The translations under genes and the position numbers were made by a program. Source: Streptomyces capillispiralis (lineage in GTDB: Bacteria > Actinomycetota > Actinomycetes > Streptomycetales > Streptomycetaceae). From it: a stretch of 64,000 nucleotides of DNA. A model generated the notes under the pieces. The model did not search any database and was not told the DNA's origin. It saw only the letters and a list, made by a program, of their open reading frames with translations. The stretch lies in assembly GCF_007829875.1 (NCBI RefSeq), contig NZ_VIWV01000001.1, positions 434,001-498,000 on the forward strand. The letters are read 5' to 3'. Positions 1 through 8,354 of the stretch are shown piece by piece; position 1 is the stretch's first letter, and every line of letters starts with the position of its first letter.

Positions 1-451
1 TACGGGCCAGCGCGAGGTTGCCTTCGGCGCGGTCGAGCCACAGGTAGAGGAAGACCGTGCTGTCGAAGGCCGTGACGACGAACCGCAGCAGGTGGTACGC
101 GTCGGCGGTGGTGAGGATCAGGTCCTGGACGGGCGGTTCCTCGCCGGGCGCGGAAACGGACCCTGGAGCGGTTGCCGCGCCGGGCGCGGTTGCGGGGCCG
201 GGCGCGGTTGCGGGGCCGGGCGCGGTTGCGGCGCGGGGCGCGCTCGGGGCGCCGTCGGCCGGGGCGAGTGTGCCGCTCTCCATGGCCAGGCGGGCGAGCT
301 CGGCGGTCTCGGCGGCCGTGGCCTCCGCGTCGCCGCCCGGTGCCTCGCCCACCGCGCCGAGGGCGAGCCCGCTGATCCAGTCGGCCACCAGGGCGCCGCG
401 CGCCCCCGGCAGACGCATGGCTTCCAGCAGGCTCTCGTCGATTCCGGGCAC
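1..451 (-). CDS. Roadblock/LC7-like protein (3' end beyond window)
   Basis: The GTG start at 449-451 follows a clear ribosome site (AAGGGGG). Only the first 150 codons are present; the gene runs off the left edge. The N-terminus (GALVADWISGLALG) and the last visible part (VFLYLWLDRAEGNLALAR) resemble the first strand and the final strand/helix of roadblock/LC7 (MglB-like) proteins, which in Streptomyces often work with small GTPases or sensor kinases. Between these halves lies an Ala/Pro/Gly linker made of a tandem APGPAT-like repeat (about residues 69-95). That linker is unusual inside such a small domain and may form a disordered loop. Family assignment is by eye from a partial sequence; an uncharacterised Streptomyces protein is the alternative. 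Confidence 0.55.
   Translation of the reverse strand, partial: MPGIDESLLEAMRLPGARGALVADWISGLALGAVGEAPGGDAEATAAETAELARLAMESGTLAPADGAPSAPRAATAPGPATAPGPATAPGAATAPGSVSAPGEEPPVQDLILTTADAYHLLRFVVTAFDSTVFLYLWLDRAEGNLALAR
168..245. repeat. 18-bp coding tandem repeat
   Basis: About four imperfect copies of an 18-bp unit (GGTTGCGGGGCCGGGCGC and variants), in frame within the truncated minus-strand gene. They encode repeated Ala-Pro-Gly-Pro-Ala-Thr. The copies are nearly identical, so copy number may vary between strains. Confidence 0.8.
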
Positions 452-635
452 GCCGGATCCCCCTTCTCGCACGGCTGTACCGCGAACGTGACTTCGACGC
501 TACGGTGTGTGCTCGACCGAGGTGAGGGCTTTGGCTTTTTCCGGTGGAATATGCACGGGGGAAGGTGCACCCCTGATAGGGTCCGCGCTTTTCCCCGCCC
601 GGCATGAGTCCCGGCACCGGGCGGCACGGACGGGT

Positions 636-682
636 GCGGGCAGGGCCGGCCCCGATGCGGATGGTGGACCGGCCCTGCCCGC
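636..682. other. Perfect 14-bp inverted repeat in a divergent intergenic region
   Basis: GCGGGCAGGGCCGG (636-649) pairs with CCGGCCCTGCCCGC (669-682) around a 19-nt loop. No T tract follows. It sits inside the 477-bp gap between the divergent genes starting at 451 and 929, where I see no convincing gene. It could end a short untranslated transcript, act as an insulator or be a protein site; the sequence does not decide. Confidence 0.5.
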
Positions 683-928
683 GGGGCCCATTGTGGTGCG
701 GTCCGCGGCGCCGGGACCACGGGTGAAGCGCGTCACCGCGTGTGCGCCGCGCACACCCCGCGCGCGACGGGCCGCGTGCGACACGCCGGACGCCCGCGGC
801 CGCATGGGGGCCCGTAGGAGCCGGGTAGGGGCGGGCCGGACCGCCGCCCGGCGGAACCCCCGTGTCATGTCGCCCGCCGGCGGCGACGATACTGACAGCA
901 GCACGTACCCCCGCTCACCACTGGACCC

Positions 929-2086
929 ATGCCGACCTCCCCCGCAGTCCGTCCCACCATCCCTTCCACGGTCTGGCTGACCCGCGGCCGCCACCCCGCA
1001 GCCGCGGCCGACCAAAAGCTCCGGCGCGGCCTGCGCCTGCTCAAGGACAGCCACGCCATCGACGACTTCCTCGAACTCCCCGCCTCCGGGACCGCACCCG
1101 ACCTGGTGTTCGAGGCCAGGCTGCGGGCCGCCGGTGAGGTCACCGTGCGCGCCCGGCTGAGCCTGGGGCCCGGCACGGACGCGGGCCGGGACTGGACGCT
1201 GGTCGCCGAGGCGGAACAGCCCTGGGACCCCTCCTGGCCCTCCCCCGCCGCCATGTTCTGGCCACAGGAGCCGGACGCCGAGTGGTACCTCGACGCGGCG
1301 ACGGGACTGCGGCTGGAGGAGATCAATCCGCTCCCGGAGGACGACAAGGCCGTACGACGGCTGCTGCGGGACTGCGCGCGCGACGCGTGGCGTATCCATG
1401 TGCTCGTCCACGAGGCCATGACCACGGACGAGCGCGGCCGGGTGCCGCTCGCGCGCTGGCTGCCGCCGGGGCTGCGGCACCGCGTCGTCGAGCACCGGGC
1501 CACGCCTCAGCAGTCGCGGGTGGCGAACTGGGCGCTGCGGGAGTTCGGTGTGGAGGTGCCGCGCGGCGGTGCGGTGGTGCTGCCCGGCGCCCCGGCCCCC
1601 GAGGGGTACGACGCCGAGGCCTTCGCCGTGCGGGCGGTGTTCCTCGACGGCACGGAACCGGGCGACCTCATCGACGCGGTGACCCGGTACGACGCGCTGC
1701 CGCGCGCGCTGCCGGACGGCGCGCAGGACGCCCTGACCGCGCTGCGGGAGGACTGGCGGCTGCTCACGGTCGAGGAGGAACTGGCCCGCCAGCGGGCGCT
1801 GGTGGCCATGTACGCCGAGGCCCTGGAGGCCATGACGAAGTCGCGCGACCTGTACCGGGAGGCCGCCGAACGCGCCAACGAGGCCCTGGCCGCGTTCCGG
1901 GACGCGGCCGACGCCCCGGGCACCGGGCGGCCGCCGGCCCCCCGCACGCCGTCCCCCTCCCCCCTCCAGCAGCTGACCCGCACCCTGGAACGCCTCAAGG
2001 CCGGCGGCCCCAAGCCCCGCCGGACCACGGCCGAGGAGGCCGGGGACCCGGCCCCCGAGCCGCAGTCGACGACGTCCGACCACTGA
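929..2086 (+). CDS. Uncharacterised protein with C-terminal coiled coil
   Basis: A 385-residue soluble protein that I do not recognise. No signal peptide or membrane segment is visible. The first two thirds are mixed alpha/beta with an acidic Trp-rich stretch near residues 90-115. Residues about 270-320 are a charged Glu/Ala/Arg-rich helix likely to form a coiled coil, followed by a Pro/Ser-rich, disordered tail. The ATG at 929 has no good Shine-Dalgarno; a GATACT hexamer at 888-893 could be a -10 element giving a short leader. It is transcribed away from the roadblock-like gene. The reading frame is supported by strong third-position GC. Function unknown. Confidence 0.7.
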   Translation: MPTSPAVRPTIPSTVWLTRGRHPAAAADQKLRRGLRLLKDSHAIDDFLELPASGTAPDLVFEARLRAAGEVTVRARLSLGPGTDAGRDWTLVAEAEQPWDPSWPSPAAMFWPQEPDAEWYLDAATGLRLEEINPLPEDDKAVRRLLRDCARDAWRIHVLVHEAMTTDERGRVPLARWLPPGLRHRVVEHRATPQQSRVANWALREFGVEVPRGGAVVLPGAPAPEGYDAEAFAVRAVFLDGTEPGDLIDAVTRYDALPRALPDGAQDALTALREDWRLLTVEEELARQRALVAMYAEALEAMTKSRDLYREAAERANEALAAFRDAADAPGTGRPPAPRTPSPSPLQQLTRTLERLKAGGPKPRRTTAEEAGDPAPEPQSTTSDH

Positions 2087-2202
2087 GTCCTGTCGGTCGC
2101 GTCGGGCGGCGGACGGGGGCGGCGCCCCGGCCACGCGAGAGGGCGCGCGCCACCCCTCAGGACGGTGCGGCCGGTTCGCGGGCGGCCGGAGCGGTCGTCC
2201 CG

Positions 2203-3540
2203 TTACGCGGCGGGCCGCGGGCGTCGGCCGGGGCGGCCGGTGGCGGCCGGCAACGGTGACGCCACCCGGACCACCAGTGCCGCCAGCGCCAGCAGCGCGG
2301 CCGCGGCGGCGGCCGTCACGGCGATCCACGGGGGCGCGAGGGCGAGGTCCACCGCCCGGGGCAGGGCCGCCGACGGGAAGGAGCCGCCGTAGGCGTGGGC
2401 CCCGGCGAGGACCGCCGGGACCACGAACGCGCCCACGAGCGCCATCGCGCCGGGGCGCACCATCAGGATCAGGGCCAGCACCGTGCAGAGCACCGACAGG
2501 CCGACGGTGAAGGCGTGCAGGCGCAGGGGGACGCCGTCGCTCCGCAACGGGAAGTGGAGCACGGCGCACACCGCGAGGGCCGTCGCGGCGATCCATCCGG
2601 ACCAGACGACCGGCCTGTTCACCGGCTCGGGCGTGCGGTCACGGGTGTGGGTGCCGGGGAGCCGGAACCGCCCGGTGCCGGGCCCGGCGGAAGGGGCGGG
2701 GCGGGGGCGCCGGGGCCGGCGGGGGCCCGCCTCACGGGCGGCGGAGCGCAGCCGGCCGGGCCGGCGCGCGGCCTCCGGCTTTGCGCCGGCCTCGGGGCCG
2801 GGGCGGGGCGGCGATCCCGTCGCCCGACGGCCGGGGGGCTCGGGTGGCCGGTGGGCGGCCAGACGGTCGATCAGTTCGACCAGTTCGTCGACGGACCGGC
2901 CGGTCGCGGCGGCCCGCAGCGCCTCCTCGCGGCAGTGGGGTGCCAGCGGCTCGCTGTGCAGCAGCGCCACCAGCCGGGTGACGTCCTCGACGGAACGGTG
3001 GGCCGCCGCCGCACGGATCGTCTCGTCCGCGCTGTCGGCGTCGCGCGGCGGCCGGGTCAGCCGGGCGACGAGGCGGGTGACGTCCTCCACCGACCGGCCG
3101 ACCCCGGCGGCGCGCAGCGCGTCGACCACGGCGCGGGCGTGCTCGGGCGAGCGCTCCAGCGCGGTGATGAGGTCGACGACCTCCTCCAGCGGCCGGTCCG
3201 ACACGGCGGCGTGCACCAGGTCGCTGACCGGATCGCCGTACGGCTTCCCGGTGGCGGGGGCGTCGGGATGCGCCGGGCCCGGCGGACGCACGGGGTCCGG
3301 CGGCTGTGCGGACTCCAGCGGGTCCACCAGGTCGACGGTGGCGACCGGATCGTACGGGTGCGCGGCGTCCACCGGGTGCGTGCGGTCCGCGGGCTCCGCC
3401 GCCCGGCGGCGTGGGCGTGCCGGGTCGAGGCGGTGGGTGCCGGTCGCGGTGACCGTCGTGGCGGAGGGCGGCTCCGATGCGGCCGCCTCGGCGGGTATGA
3501 CCGGTTCGTTCGAGGAGGAGGACGAAGAGAAAGTGGTCAT
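2203..3540 (-). CDS. Membrane protein with four helical repeats and C-terminal TM bundle
   Basis: 445 residues; ATG after GGGAG. The N-terminus is a Ser run and a long Pro/Asp-rich disordered region (to about residue 105). Then come four tandem units of roughly 35 residues, each starting R(S/P)(V/L)(E/D)(E/D)(V/L)..L(V/I).L and ending in an AAGVG/AAAHR/AAATG-type turn. They should form paired helices, like a small helical-repeat scaffold. A Pro/Arg-rich basic linker follows (about 235-305). The last 135 residues contain about four hydrophobic helices. The layout suggests a cytoplasmic repeat domain tethered to the membrane, perhaps an adaptor. No catalytic motif is visible and I do not recognise the family. 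Confidence 0.7.
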   Translation of the reverse strand: MTTFSSSSSSNEPVIPAEAAASEPPSATTVTATGTHRLDPARPRRRAAEPADRTHPVDAAHPYDPVATVDLVDPLESAQPPDPVRPPGPAHPDAPATGKPYGDPVSDLVHAAVSDRPLEEVVDLITALERSPEHARAVVDALRAAGVGRSVEDVTRLVARLTRPPRDADSADETIRAAAAHRSVEDVTRLVALLHSEPLAPHCREEALRAAATGRSVDELVELIDRLAAHRPPEPPGRRATGSPPRPGPEAGAKPEAARRPGRLRSAAREAGPRRPRRPRPAPSAGPGTGRFRLPGTHTRDRTPEPVNRPVVWSGWIAATALAVCAVLHFPLRSDGVPLRLHAFTVGLSVLCTVLALILMVRPGAMALVGAFVVPAVLAGAHAYGGSFPSAALPRAVDLALAPPWIAVTAAAAAALLALAALVVRVASPLPAATGRPGRRPRPAA

Positions 3541-3785
3541 GGTCGGCTCCCTGGGGAAGGCTGATGACCATTTCTAGGCGCCCCAGGCGCTCGCTGCCAC
3601 TCGACTGGGCCACCGGTATGACCTGCGAGGATCCGGTGTTTCGCGGGCACGCCGCGGGGCATTCGACGCGGGCGCGCATGGCCGGTCCCCGCCGCCATAC
3701 CGGCGCCCGGAGCGGGAATCCGCTCGGAGACGGCTGTGTCGCCGCGAGGACCGCGGCGAAGGGTCACTGGAAGGAGGGCGGTCCG

Positions 3786-4112
3786 TTGGAGAAGACCACC
3801 GTGCTGCTGACCGTCGCGGCGGTCCTCGCGGCCGCGCTGCTGGGCGGCGCCGTCGCCGTCCTGGTCCGCCTCGTCCGCACGCGGCGGGAGCTGCGGCGGG
3901 CGGGGCTGCCCACGGGGCCGCCCTGGCTGTTCTGGGGCGCGGTCCTGTATCTGGTCATGCCGGCGGATCTGTTGCCCGACCCGATCTACCTGGACGACAT
4001 CGGCGTGCTGCTGCTCGCCCTGCGCACCATGCGTGGCTCCCTCGGGGCGGGGGTGCCCGGCGCGCCCCCTCGGCGGCGGGGCCGGCACCCCGCCAATGAT
4101 TACGCTCCGTGA
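3786..4112 (+). CDS. DUF1232 (YkvA-like) membrane protein
   Basis: 108 residues from a TTG start, chosen because a strong AAGGAGG site lies at 3770-3776. A first membrane helix occupies about residues 5-28. A second follows the signature YLVMPADLLPDPIYLDDIGV, which is the conserved core of DUF1232/YkvA proteins. The C-terminus is a short Pro/Arg-rich tail. Family function is unknown. It is transcribed divergently from the repeat protein and stops 120 bp before the RiPP precursor. Confidence 0.85.
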   Translation: MEKTTVLLTVAAVLAAALLGGAVAVLVRLVRTRRELRRAGLPTGPPWLFWGAVLYLVMPADLLPDPIYLDDIGVLLLALRTMRGSLGAGVPGAPPRRRGRHPANDYAP

Positions 4113-4232
4113 GGAAACCAACCACCCGTTCGATTCGTATAAGTCTCTGGAAGCCAAAAGAAGTCGGCGGACCAAGCGGCGGCGCCCTGTGGGCCGTTGC
4201 CTGATCGGCGCAGCACCGACGAGGGAGAGACG

Positions 4233-4424
4233 ATGCAACCGTTCGCGCTCAACTACGCACGTCCGGCGGTGGAGTTGGCCGTTGCCACTCCGTACGCGTA
4301 TGACTCCGGACTGCAGTTGAACGTACTCGGCGACGGACGGATCGCGGCCTGCGACCACGCTCTGTTGCGTGAGGTGGGGACGACGACGTCCACTGCGGGC
4401 TCCAAGACCCACTTCGACGACTGA
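4233..4424 (+). CDS. Graspetide-type RiPP precursor (ATP-grasp target)
   Basis: 63 residues; ATG after GAGGGAGAG. The leader carries PFALNYARP (residues 3-11) and PYAYDSGLQLNV (20-31), the kind of conserved leader seen in putative ATP-grasp target peptides (GRASP_targ, TIGR04186 type). The C-terminal core has a Thr/Ser cluster T50-T51-T52-S53-T54, then S57 and T59, and ends in D62-D63. These are the hydroxyl and carboxyl side chains that ATP-grasp maturases join as ester crosslinks; K58 could form an amide. The maturase gene follows after 16 bp. The family match is strong by pattern; the ring topology is inference. C40 is the only cysteine. Confidence 0.85.
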   Translation: MQPFALNYARPAVELAVATPYAYDSGLQLNVLGDGRIAACDHALLREVGTTTSTAGSKTHFDD

Positions 4425-4440
4425 ACGCGGACCGTAGACC

Positions 4441-5424
4441 ATGACCGTGCTGATCCTCACCAGCGAGGAGGATGTGACCGCCGACATGGTGGTGGTCCAT
4501 CTCAACGGCTCAGGAGTGCCGGTGGTGCGCCTCGACCCCGCCGATCTGACCCACGGCGTCTCGCTGTCCGGCGAGTACGTCCACGGCCGCTTCCGCGGTC
4601 ATCTCTCCGTCGGGGGGCGGCTGGTGAGCATCAGCGGGCTGCGGTCCGTATGGGTGCGCCGGCCGGGCGTTCCGGCCGGCCGCGCGCCGCAGCCGTCGGC
4701 GTGGCTGACGGAGGAGGCCTCGCAGGCGCTCTACGGCATGCTGCGCGGCTGTGACGCGCGCTGGATGAACCACCCGGACGCGGCCCTGCGGGCCCGCCAC
4801 AAGCCGTGGCAGCTGCGGCTGGCGCAGCGCTGCGGGCTGCCCGTGCCCGCCACGCTGATCACCACGTTCCCGCGTGCCGCCCGGGAGTTCGCCGAGCGGT
4901 TCCCGGATCTGGTGGTCAAGCCGGTGTCCGGGGCGCATCCGCAGGATCCGCCCCGGGCCGTGCCGACCAGCCGGGTGGCGCCGGACACGGACTTCTCGGC
5001 GGTCGCGTTCGGGCCGACGCTGCTCCAGCGGCGGGTCGCCAAGCGGGCCGACATCCGGCTCACCGCGGTGGGCGAGCGATTGCTGGCGGCCCGCAAGACG
5101 ACGGCCGCGGACGCGGATCCGCAGGAGGTGGATGTGCGTTTCGCCACTCCCGGCCCGCCCTGGGAGCCGGTCGAGGTCCCGGCGCGCACCGCCGACGCGG
5201 TCCGCGCCTATCTTCACCGGGCCGAACTGGCGTACGGGGCATTCGACTTCGCCGAGGACGCCGACGGGACGTGGTGGTTCCTGGAGTGCAATCAGTCGGG
5301 GCAGTTCGGGTTCGTCGAGGTGGAGACGGGGCAGCCGATCGCCCGGACCATCGCCGAGTGGCTGTCCCGTCCCGTCCCCGAGGAGCCCGCGGAGCTCGAC
5401 GAGGCGGGCAGCGCGATGCGGTGA
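4441..5424 (+). CDS. ATP-grasp RiPP maturase (SAV_5884-type)
   Basis: 327 residues. It starts MTVLILTSEEDVTADMVV and has the pre-ATP-grasp domain typical of MvdD/TgmB-like graspetide maturases, including the WVRRPG segment around residue 70. The ATP-grasp fold follows: RHKPWQLRLAQRCGLPVP near 120, VVKPVSG near 158, LLQRRV near 195, and an acidic Mg-binding end FLECNQSGQFGF near 280. It should phosphorylate precursor carboxylates and join them to Thr/Ser hydroxyls. It directly follows the precursor gene, so they are almost certainly co-transcribed. The protein-L-isoaspartate-type methyltransferase that often accompanies this family is not in either flank; the next gene is convergent. Confidence 0.88.
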   Translation: MTVLILTSEEDVTADMVVVHLNGSGVPVVRLDPADLTHGVSLSGEYVHGRFRGHLSVGGRLVSISGLRSVWVRRPGVPAGRAPQPSAWLTEEASQALYGMLRGCDARWMNHPDAALRARHKPWQLRLAQRCGLPVPATLITTFPRAAREFAERFPDLVVKPVSGAHPQDPPRAVPTSRVAPDTDFSAVAFGPTLLQRRVAKRADIRLTAVGERLLAARKTTAADADPQEVDVRFATPGPPWEPVEVPARTADAVRAYLHRAELAYGAFDFAEDADGTWWFLECNQSGQFGFVEVETGQPIARTIAEWLSRPVPEEPAELDEAGSAMR

Positions 5425-5442
5425 GCGACCGTCACAGGGGGG

Positions 5443-5661
5443 TCAGTGCGGCCTCGGGCCGGGCAGCATGGCCGTGCGCTGCCAGCCGTTGCCCGGGGAC
5501 TGCGGCCGGTGGTCGAGGCCGGGGGCGTAACCGGGGGACTGCAGGGGCCGCATGACCAGCTCCAGTTCCCTGCTCACGCGTTCGGCCTCGCGGCGGACCT
5601 GTGCGGGCACGTCGCCGCACTCCGCGATGAGTCGGTCGTAGATGGGGGAATCCTGGAACAC
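5443..5661 (-). CDS. Small conserved-looking hypothetical protein
   Basis: 72 residues from a GTG start with an AAAGG ribosome site about 12 nt upstream. The N-terminal half (MFQDSPIYDRLIAECGDVP, then a charged helix rich in Arg/Glu) looks like a short amphipathic helical protein. The tail is Pro/Gly-rich. It converges on the ATP-grasp gene with an 18-bp gap and no hairpin between them. No catalytic motif and no known function. I favour this frame over the overlapping ones because of its balanced composition. Confidence 0.6.
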   Translation of the reverse strand: MFQDSPIYDRLIAECGDVPAQVRREAERVSRELELVMRPLQSPGYAPGLDHRPQSPGNGWQRTAMLPGPRPH

Positions 5662-5821
5662 CCGACAACGTGCCTTTCTGCTCGACGGCCCCGGTGCGGG
5701 GACGCAACTGCCGAGTGTAAGCGCCCGTCCACCGTGACGTGGGAATTCCCCGGGACGAGTGACACCCGAGGGGTACCCCGCAGGTGCCGCGCCGGGGGTC
5801 CCGGGGGCCGGGGCAGGGCGG

Positions 5822-6295
5822 TCAGGCCCCCGTCGTCGAGCCGGGGCGGACGATCATCAGGACCGTGACGGTCGCCCACAACAGGTTGAACACCCCCGTG
5901 AACATGGCGAGTTGCACGGTGCTCTGCCGGTCGACGGGCCGGTGCCCGTGCAGCTGCCCGATGATGTCGTCCTGACGGGGCAGCACGAAGGCGAGCAGAA
6001 CACCCGCGGCCGCGGCGGTCAGGGCGATCGAGGTGATGAGCCAGCCGTCGCCCAGGACGCCCATGGCGAGGGCGGTGGCGAGGCCGAGGAGGGGCACGGC
6101 GACGCCTATGCGGGCGTAGACCCGGCAGATGCGGTGGAGCAGGGCGACGGTGGTCACGGCCGTCGCCGGGGGCCCGTCGTCCCCGGCCGGGGCGGCACGG
6201 CGTACGGCCGGGGGGAACATGCTGGCCGCGACGGTCACGGGACCGACGGCGATGATGGCGGCCAGGACGTGGAGGGACAGCAGGAGCTTGGTCAC
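5822..6295 (-). CDS. Four-helix integral membrane protein
   Basis: 157 residues. I place the start at GTG 6295 because GGAAAGAG sits 5 nt upstream; an in-frame ATG at 6310 has no ribosome site. Four hydrophobic helices are visible: about residues 3-25, 55-75, 80-103 and 122-145. A basic/acidic loop after helix 1 holds a predicted cytoplasmic or external stretch, and RQDDIIGQLHGHRP lies between helices 3 and 4. It resembles small DUF2269-like membrane proteins, but the match is weak. Divergent from the secreted protein at 6639. Function unknown. Confidence 0.65.
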   Translation of the reverse strand: MTKLLLSLHVLAAIIAVGPVTVAASMFPPAVRRAAPAGDDGPPATAVTTVALLHRICRVYARIGVAVPLLGLATALAMGVLGDGWLITSIALTAAAAGVLLAFVLPRQDDIIGQLHGHRPVDRQSTVQLAMFTGVFNLLWATVTVLMIVRPGSTTGA

Positions 6296-6638
6296 CGGGG
6301 CTCTTTCCATGGTGTGATCGGCGGTGCCGGGCTCACGTTAGGGACCCGCCGGCCGCTCCCCCAGAGGCTGGAACGACAGGATCCAACGGATTCCCGCCAG
6401 ACGGGGCCGGTGCCGACGGTCGTCGTTCCCGTACGGCCGACCGACCAGCCGGCAGCGGCCGCCGGCCAGAAGGTCTCCCCCAGTCAGAAGCCGTCGTCGT
6501 CAGCCGGACGCGCGCTCAGGTCCCGGCCGGATCACGAGGGCGTGTGGCGCGATTGCCGCCGTTGACCGCCCTGTCGGCACCATGTCACCTTCGGACGGCC
6601 CCCGCGCCGGGGGCAGTCGTCCAGGGGAGGAACGAACG

Positions 6639-7124
6639 GTGATCACAGGCAGCGGGCACAGAAGAGGCAGAGGCACCAGGGTCGCCGTCACGCTGACGGC
6701 GGTCCTGGTCACGACGGCCATGGCGGGACCGGCCGCGGCAGCCGCCGGCGGTCCGCAGACCGGTGCGCCGGTGACCGCACAGTCGATCGTGATGAGCGAC
6801 CCCACGCCCGAGGAACAGGAGCAGCTGCGGGCCATCGCCGGTGCCATCTGGACGCCCGAGCTGGCGGTCGGCTGGAACATGAACGCCGAGGTCGCCGACG
6901 TACTGTCCACGGCCACCGGTGAGATCCTCAAGTGCAGCGAGGCGTTCGCCCTCGTACCGCGCCCGGTCGGCTTCGTGCCCGGACTCAGTTATCTGGTCAA
7001 GTACTGGAAGAACCTTCGGGACTATTTCCTGGCCGTCAAGAGTGACCGGACCTACCGCGCCTGCGTGGTCACCGCCGCGGCCAACTACCGCTCCCCCATC
7101 GAAATGGCCTCCATGGGCATCTGA
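6639..7124 (+). CDS. Secreted hypothetical protein
   Basis: 161 residues from GTG 6639, preceded by GGGGAGG (6624-6630). An upstream in-frame ATG at 6582 lacks a ribosome site. A Sec signal peptide is evident: a basic start (RRGRGTR), a hydrophobic stretch and a likely cut after PAAAAA near residue 37. The mature part (about 125 residues) has two cysteines (in LKCSEAF and RACVVTAA) that could form a disulfide, and a Trp/Tyr-rich middle. A TTGACC hexamer at 6562-6567 may be a -35 element but no good -10 follows. I do not recognise the family. Confidence 0.7.
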   Translation: MITGSGHRRGRGTRVAVTLTAVLVTTAMAGPAAAAAGGPQTGAPVTAQSIVMSDPTPEEQEQLRAIAGAIWTPELAVGWNMNAEVADVLSTATGEILKCSEAFALVPRPVGFVPGLSYLVKYWKNLRDYFLAVKSDRTYRACVVTAAANYRSPIEMASMGI

Positions 7125-7441
7125 CCACCCGGCCGGCGGACCGCGAGCGGCTGCCCAACTGCTGGCCGGCGGCTCGGCCGGCGCATCGCCCTGGTTCTTC
7201 CGCTCCACTGCCTCCGCCGTGCCTGGTCCGACCGTCGCGCCGGCGCGGCGGACTGGTGCGCGGTGAGCACCTGGCGGTAGCCCTCGGATGCCACGTGCGG
7301 TTCCGCCGGCCGGGAGTGCCTGTTCTGCCGCGGCGTCGACTCCCGTCGCACAGCGACGACGGACCGGGCGTCCTGACGCCGGCCGTTCCGCCCCCCATCA
7401 GGTCTTGCTCCGTGTCCGGCGGACGGGCGGACGGGGTGACG

Positions 7442-8047
7442 TCACTCAGGGGTGCCGAGCGGCGGGTGGTCGAGCACGCGGGGCTTGTACTCGACCAGCT
7501 GGATGCGGCCGTCGAAGGTGCGGTGCCCGATCATGTCGAGGGCGACGTCCGGATAGCCGTCGTAGATGCGCTCTTCGCCCGTGGCCCCGGTGATCACCGG
7601 GAACATCACGACGCGGAAGCGGTCGACGAGTCCGGCCCGGAGCAGGGACCGGCACAGGCTGAGGCTGCCGATCGTGCTCAGGAACTCCGAGCCGCTCGAC
7701 TTCATGGCGCGGACCGCCTCGACGGCGTCGTCGCGGACGAGCGTGGCGTTGGCCCACGTCAGCGGCTCCTCGAGCGAGGAGGAGAACACCACCTTGGGCG
7801 CCTGCGTGAGCGCGTCGAAGGACGCCTCCTCTTCCGGCCTGAACTCGTCCTGGCCATCCGGGGCCCGGCCTGCGGCGAAGCCCGACATCAGGCGGTAGGT
7901 GTTCGCTCCCATCAGGTAGGTGGCCTTGGGCTGTTCGCCGAGCCACGCGAGGTATTCCGGCCCGTCGAGGCCCCAGAGCCCGGGCCATCCCCGCGCCGAT
8001 GCGCAGCCGTCGAGGGAGGTGATGAAGTCGACGAGAAGCTCCGACAT
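7442..8047 (-). CDS. RibD/DHFR-like reductase family protein
   Basis: 201 residues; ATG after GAAAGGACACC. The sequence fits the RibD C-terminal / dihydrofolate-reductase-like fold: SELLVDFITSLDG at the start, YLMGANTYRLMSG near residue 45, VVFSSSLEEP near 88, and a nucleotide-binding end with LSTIGSLSLCRSLLRAGLVDRF near residues 125-145. Such stand-alone members are NADPH-dependent reductases of unknown substrate. It stands alone: the preceding + gene converges with a 317-bp gap in which I see no gene, and the GlxA-type regulator starts 307 bp away divergently, so that regulator may control it. Confidence 0.85.
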   Translation of the reverse strand: MSELLVDFITSLDGCASARGWPGLWGLDGPEYLAWLGEQPKATYLMGANTYRLMSGFAAGRAPDGQDEFRPEEEASFDALTQAPKVVFSSSLEEPLTWANATLVRDDAVEAVRAMKSSGSEFLSTIGSLSLCRSLLRAGLVDRFRVVMFPVITGATGEERIYDGYPDVALDMIGHRTFDGRIQLVEYKPRVLDHPPLGTPE

Positions 8048-8354
8048 GGCGGTGTCCTTTCGTGGGCTGTCACGAGTTTGGACCGGCCGGTAGCCGCGGA
8101 CTCATCGGCCGCGCTGTGGAGTGACGAGAAAGCCCCTGGCACTTCAGCCGATCAGGTCGCCGGAGCGGCACGCTCCGGAGGGCCGGGAGCCCTGTCGCCC
8201 GGTGGCCTCCGTAACTGACCATGGTGCGCGCGCTGTGGGCGCGGCGACCCAGGCGGGTGCGGGCTTGCTGACGGGGCCGCACAGCCGCCGTCCATATCAC
8301 CGGCCATGATCCCCGACCGGAGATCGTCTGACGGCAGACCCTAGGGTGGCCGTC

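Noticed and set aside
168..245. Short regular repeats as a CRISPR array
   Set aside because: The 18-bp units are contiguous with no spacers and are in frame within a coding region.
507..980. A + strand gene in the first divergent gap
   Set aside because: It overlaps the start of the gene at 929 in another frame, contains the strong hairpin, and is Arg/Ala/Pro-rich without any recognisable motif.
7125..7441. Possible small genes in the gap between the secreted protein and the reductase
   Set aside because: The frames lack ribosome sites and have Arg/Pro-rich shadow composition; no hairpin dominates either.
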